A stretch of DNA of 64,000 nt, taken from positions 2,564,267 through 2,628,266 of the forward strand of contig OU342807.1 in the NCBI GenBank assembly GCA_910591455.2, written 5' to 3'. This DNA comes from Pholis gunnellus (lineage: Eukaryota > Chordata > Actinopteri > Perciformes > Pholidae). The notes below the pieces were generated by a model that worked only from the letters and a program-made list of their open reading frames with translations, did not search any database and was not told where the DNA came from. Shown here piece by piece: positions 59,570-64,000 of this stretch; position 1 is the stretch's first letter; each line of letters opens with the position of its first letter. The position numbers and the translations under genes are program-made.

Positions 59570-62500
59570 CTGTGAGATGCTGTTTAGTCTCAGTCTGAGC
59601 TCACGCCGTTGATTGGGAAACCCGTATCTTGTTGATAGGAGAGTGAAAGAAAAAAATCATTGAATTCATCAATGTTTGTATTGAGCCGACGGCTGATTTA
59701 TGAGGATTAGTTTATATGATTATAGTGATGCTCACCTAATCCACAGGCAGACAGAGATGACGATGACAAACAGGAAGAGAGTGAGTGTTCTACCGATGCT
59801 TGATCTCGATGCACCTGTAATCAAATAGAAGCACTGATGGTTCATTACCGGGTGTTTGAGTCCAAAAGATGTCTGTTCAGGTGGTTCATGTCATGTTAAG
59901 TGCAGTAAAAGACTCGTGAATACCGGCCAAAAAAAGCAGATGTGAGGTGGAGTTACTGCGTCCTCTCATGTTCTGGGCTTCACAGTAATAACTCCCACTG
60001 TGTTCAGCTCTGAAGTCAGTGATGATGAAGATCTGTCCTGATGCTTTTGGTGAGTCTTCATCCTCCTTGTACCAGGTGTAGTTAGCTGCTGGGTTAGCAT
60101 CACTGCTACAGGTCAGAGTCACTGAACTGCCCTCCACTACCTCAGCAGAGGGACACACTGACACAGAGGGAAGCTTTGGAGCATCTGGAGGGCAATGTTA
60201 AGAGACGCAACTCGTTAGTATTTGAAAAGTAAAGTGGTGTGAGTTTGATTCCATTCATAATATGAGTCCATGCTTTAAGTATAAAACGGACTGCTGGTGA
60301 TACATAGAAGATGTGTTCTTAGTTTGGGGAAGTGATGCAAATGTGATTCTAATGATACTTTCAAAATATTTATTTTTACATTTGGGGAAACCAAGAACAA
60401 ACCAAGATTAAAATGTTAAAGCGACAGACTTCAAAACTAAACTTAATGCAGGTATATATATTAAACCTGGTTGATGCAACATGTCTGTGGAATTGCTCCC
60501 ACCAGCATAAACTTATCAGATAGAAAATTAATCGTACTGTACTTTTTAAAAAGTGACCTGTTGATGTTTTGTACTCACACTGAACATCTAAAATGAGAGA
60601 CGTAGACTTGATCTCTCCATGTTGATTCTCAGACTTGCAGTAGTAGATCCCTCTGTCCTCAGAGCTGATGGAGGGGAAACGATAGATACCTCCTTCTCCA
60701 TGAGGACGTGTTTGGTTCTCCTTGTACCAGGTGTAGTTAGCTGCTGGGTTAGCATCACTGCTACAGGTCAGAGTCACTGAACTGCCCTCCACTATCTCAG
60801 CAGAGGGACTCACTGACACAGAGGGAAGCTTTGGAGCATCTAGAGATGAATAAATAAATAGAAATAAAAAGAATTGAACTGCAAGTTGCACAAATGCTAC
60901 ATACATGTGTGTGGCATATGAAACAGAGGAGAAAAAACATTTTCTGGTAACTGACCACTGTATGTTCCTTTATGAATTGGAGATTTTACTCACATTTCAC
61001 ATTAACATTGATGTATTTAGACGTCCTCCCCAGCTGGTTCTCAGCTCTACAGTAATACTGTCCAGAGTCAGAGGACTGGATGGAGCTGAAGACAAGCTGA
61101 GGTTCTTCACTGAGAGGAGTTTGGTTCTCCTTGTACCAGGTGTAGTTAGCTGCTGGGTTAGCATCACTGCTACAGGTCAGTGTCACTGAACTGCCCTCCA
61201 CTATCTCAGCAGAGGGACTCACTGACACAGAGGGAAGCTTTGGAGCATCTGGAGGAGAAGATATGAACATAAATCAACTTGAAGATGAGAATACTATTTC
61301 AAAATATATATATATATATTGCGTTTTAATTGTTAAGTTAAGTAATTAAGTAATGGACAAACATGTAAAAGGTGATGTCGGTGTTTCTGTCTGTTACCTT
61401 GGATTAACCAGATAACATATTAATCACACAGTAAACTCACACAGTGAATCAGAGCGGGACTCCTCGTGTCCTCTGAAAGCACAGGACACGTTGTCTCCGG
61501 GATAAAAGTCATCTGTGAAAGTAGAAGTTTCCTGGCTCGTGTTTTTCTCTCCGTTCTTGAACCAGACGTAGGAAAGACGAGCCGCTGGACTGCAGCTGCT
61601 CCGACACTTCAGCTCTGCCTCGGTGTGAGACTGGTGGACTGTTACTCTGGTCACCTGCACCTGGAGGGCTGGACGATGTGAATGGTCACCAACTAACCAC
61701 AGACATTAAGACAGTTAGTGAGGATCACTAGTGATCAGCTCATCTGTACCTGTGACGCTCACAGTTGTAGCAGGTAAACTGCTCCTCCACTCAAAGCTGG
61801 CTGTGTTGAATTTGAAGTGGTACTCGGATGAATCTCTCTCTCTCAGGTCGGTGATTCTCAGAGTGGAGCGTCCTCTCTCTGTTTCAAAGACCTGAACACG
61901 ACCTGCATACCGGGAGTCTTCACTCAGGTCCTCAGGTCGTGTGAGGTACCGCCTCTGATGATGACCAGAACTGAACCAGAATCTAGATTCAACATCATCT
62001 TCATGACTGTTGTAAGTGCAAGAAATGTCCACCGATGAGCCTTTGGAGGCGCAGATGCTTCTGTCAGCGTACGTCACTCTGTTGCAGGTCTGACCCACGA
62101 CACCTGAAATATACAATATCATATTTAATCAGCAGTTACAACTACATCTTATATTGTGTTAACACAGAGCATCTGACAACACTGACCTCAGTCACATCAC
62201 AGTGTCTGCTCTGTCAACTCAACACTGTAAAAAGTGAAGTACATTTGTGTTTTTACATGGGGCTGTTCTGTGATTGACAGCAGGTCTTGTGTTCCACTTT
62301 TCACAGCGGTCAGTTTGATTCCCTCTCCCTCTTGCTAGATTGTGTTGAGAAAAGTTTTAGAGTCGCTGTTTCAAAAAGGAGAAGTGGGAAAGGTTTCACC
62401 ACAGAATACTATGTTGGTGTTGTGAGAATAAATAAGACGGCGCGTTTGACTTTCATAAGTTTGTAGAAGATGTGTTTACAAGAAGAAGGACGATGGAACA

Positions 62501-63294
62501 AGTTGCCACTGTAATACTACTGATTATCTAAGTGGAGTGTTGTGGGTGTGTTGATGTAGACGATGAACTGGGCTTTATTTAAAAAAATGTGTGTAAAGAA
62601 GGGAGAAAACATGTAAAAACACATGCAGTGATGGTCCACTAGATGCTGCTCTGTTAGAGGAAGACTGTAACTCACACACTGAAGCAGAAGGGAAGTCCTC
62701 GTATCCTCTGACAGCACACAAATAGCTGTCTGCAGGATCAAAGTAGTCTGAATATGAAGGAGATGTTTCCTCCACAACTCTCTGTTCGTTCTTGTACCAG
62801 ATGTAGGACGGACGATCGGGTAGATGACAAGTGCAGCGACAAAACAGCTGAGCCCAGGTGGAATATGATCTCCTCACCTGCACCTGGAGATCTGGATCTG
62901 TGAAGAAGAACAAACATTCAAACACACAACAACAAACACAGATGGTGAACATTCGTAGAAATCGTACCTGTGACGGATAAAGTGACTCCACCGGGGACTC
63001 GCTTGTTTCTGAACTTGAACCTGTACTCAGCTGAGTCGCTCTCTCTCAGGTCTGTGATTCTTAAAGTGCAGGTGGTCTTATCGCAGTAATACTTCACGCG
63101 ACCCGCGTACTCCGAGTCCTCTCTCAGATCCACGGGTCCTTCATCCTGCATTTCAGTAAACCACGATATCTTCTCCAGAGGGACAGAACGTCTCTTGGCT
63201 GCGGGTGGCTGTCTGCAGCGTATGTCCACTGTGGATCCTCTCACAGCGCAGATCTCAGCAGAGAGGTAAGTCGGCCCGTTCCTGCATCGTGCCG
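59570..63294 (-). CDS. Gene 7 (partial): CD22/Siglec-like receptor with two V+C pairs, three C2 domains and no ITIM exon found
   Basis: Exons: V1 62968-63294, C1 62676-62897, V2 61750-62103, C2' 61441-61668, C2 60994-61248 (class a), 60579-60839 (c), 59924-60184 (d), TM 59736-59814 (TLFLFVIVISVCLWIR), tail-1 59570-59627 (RYGFPNQRRELRLRLNSISQ). This gives about 681 codons, all in phase. The layout matches gene 3, and V2 shares its features (VTYADRSICASKGSS, Ser for the E-strand Cys, Lys in EYHFKF). V1 has the E-strand Cys (TTCTLRI) and Lys at the Siglec Arg position (EYRFKF). The signal exon is not in the window: V1 begins after a phase-1 acceptor at 63294, and the window's end matches the gene 4 intron about 160 bases before its signal exon. 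The last C2 exon has lost the usual TVVAG end (reads LLFLAG). No tail-2 or tail-3 exon lies between 59569 and gene 6. Alternative: the frame upstream of V1 (SVVSNVLVLLCVTAARC) could act as a leader without splicing. Confidence 0.78.
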
Positions 63295-64000
63295 CTGTAA
63301 CGCAGAGCAGCACCAACACGTTAGAGACCACAGAGTCACGATAGGTCACATCAGATGACTGACTTTCATCTGCAGCGAAGGTAAATATGATTGATGGAAA
63401 AGATGAAGAAAACACAGAGAAAGAAGTGCTCAGTTTTACAGGCTGCAAAGGGACAATAGGAGATCTCCCTGTGTACTGAGGCAGCACGTCAGAGAGGCTG
63501 AAAGTGGAGTGAAACATCAGAATGAATCATGAAGGCCATAGTGTGAATTCTTAGAAAGGTGTGGTCTGTTGTGCTTGGTTCGTTTCCTCTCTGTGGACAT
63601 GTGTGAGAACAAAACACAGATGATTGTAGAGGGACACTAAGGCATGGTTCATTATCACAGCTGGAGATAATAAGATCGATAACACACACAAAAAATAACT
63701 TCACAAAAGAAATACATTAGTAGACACAATGTTATCTTCTTTTTCTTCTTCTCCAAAACCACTTCCTGTTTAGCTAGAAAGCAGAATGGGGATTTACCTT
63801 CATCATTAAAGTAGATTTGTGCATTTTAACAGGCAGCAATAACTATATTTTCTGTTTTTACACTTCAACATTACGAGTATCAGTGACTTTTATTTGAATT
63901 AAAGTAAAACAAGAGTTTGGTGTCTGGATGCGCTGTGATGACAGCATCTCTACACAGAAGAAATAATGTGTTGAATGAAGTTTACAGGAAGACAAGTGAA
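63295..64000. other. 5' intron of gene 7 up to the window end
   Basis: Open but unlikely coding upstream of the V1 acceptor. The last 24 bases ('gaagtttacaggaagacaag' onward) match gene 4 intron 1 at 38077-38100, which lies about 160 bases from that gene's signal exon. Confidence 0.6.

Noticed and set aside
62918..63517. Unspliced 199-codon product as the true start of gene 7
   Set aside because: All six other genes use a phase-1 acceptor at this point, and gene 7 has it too (GTTACAG/CGGCACG), so the upstream frame is more likely intron.

Overview
This is vertebrate, almost certainly teleost fish, genomic DNA. Small phase-1 immunoglobulin exons alternate with introns, and the mobile elements are typical of fish (L2-type LINE, Tc1-like, hAT-like, a tRNA-like SINE). 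The window is a tandem array of seven related receptor genes, all on the minus strand. They are read here as CD22/Siglec-like receptors: signal-peptide exon, V-set domain, second C-type domain with paired cysteines, a variable number of C2 domains, one transmembrane exon, then a cytoplasmic tail of three exons carrying ITIM-type tyrosines. All exon phases agree: signal to V, V to C2 and C2 to C2 are phase 1; TM to tail exon 1 is phase 2; tail exon 1 to 2 is phase 0; tail exon 2 to 3 is phase 2. Every gene splices in frame on paper. I ran no alignment, so names rest on motifs.

Layout, left to right. Gene 1 (8472 to below 769; 3' end uncertain) has V, C and six C2 exons. A relic V exon lies at 9519-9690. 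Gene 2 (17741 to 11238) has V, C, one C2, TM and a tail with a premature stop; an L2-type LINE sits where two C2 exons were lost. Between genes 2 and 3 lie a deleted Tc1-like element, CA microsatellites and an unexplained CpG-rich open patch. Gene 3 (28224 to 20184) has two V+C pairs, three C2 and the most diverged ITIM tail. Gene 4 (38313 to 30705) has V, C, four C2 and a 2-base frameshift in the tail. Gene 5 (46918 to 42148) has V, C and one C2. Gene 6 (56974 to 52079) has V, C and two C2. Gene 7 (beyond 64000 to 59570) has two V+C pairs, three C2, TM and one tail exon, with no ITIM exon found.

Genes 4, 5 and 6 lie in successive, very similar segmental duplicates about 10-11 kb apart, with shared intergenic blocks. 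The copies differ by insertions, deletions, a 205-bp micro-inversion and a minisatellite. The central pattern is an accordion of C2 exons. Twenty C2 exons fall into four positional classes that differ in their 3' halves, while the 5' halves of most are nearly identical. Several copies have lost exons by joins inside that identical half. Together with tail lesions that abolish different tyrosines, and changes at the V-domain position matching the Siglec sialic-acid arginine, the array looks like rapidly diversifying inhibitory lectin-type receptors of leukocytes.
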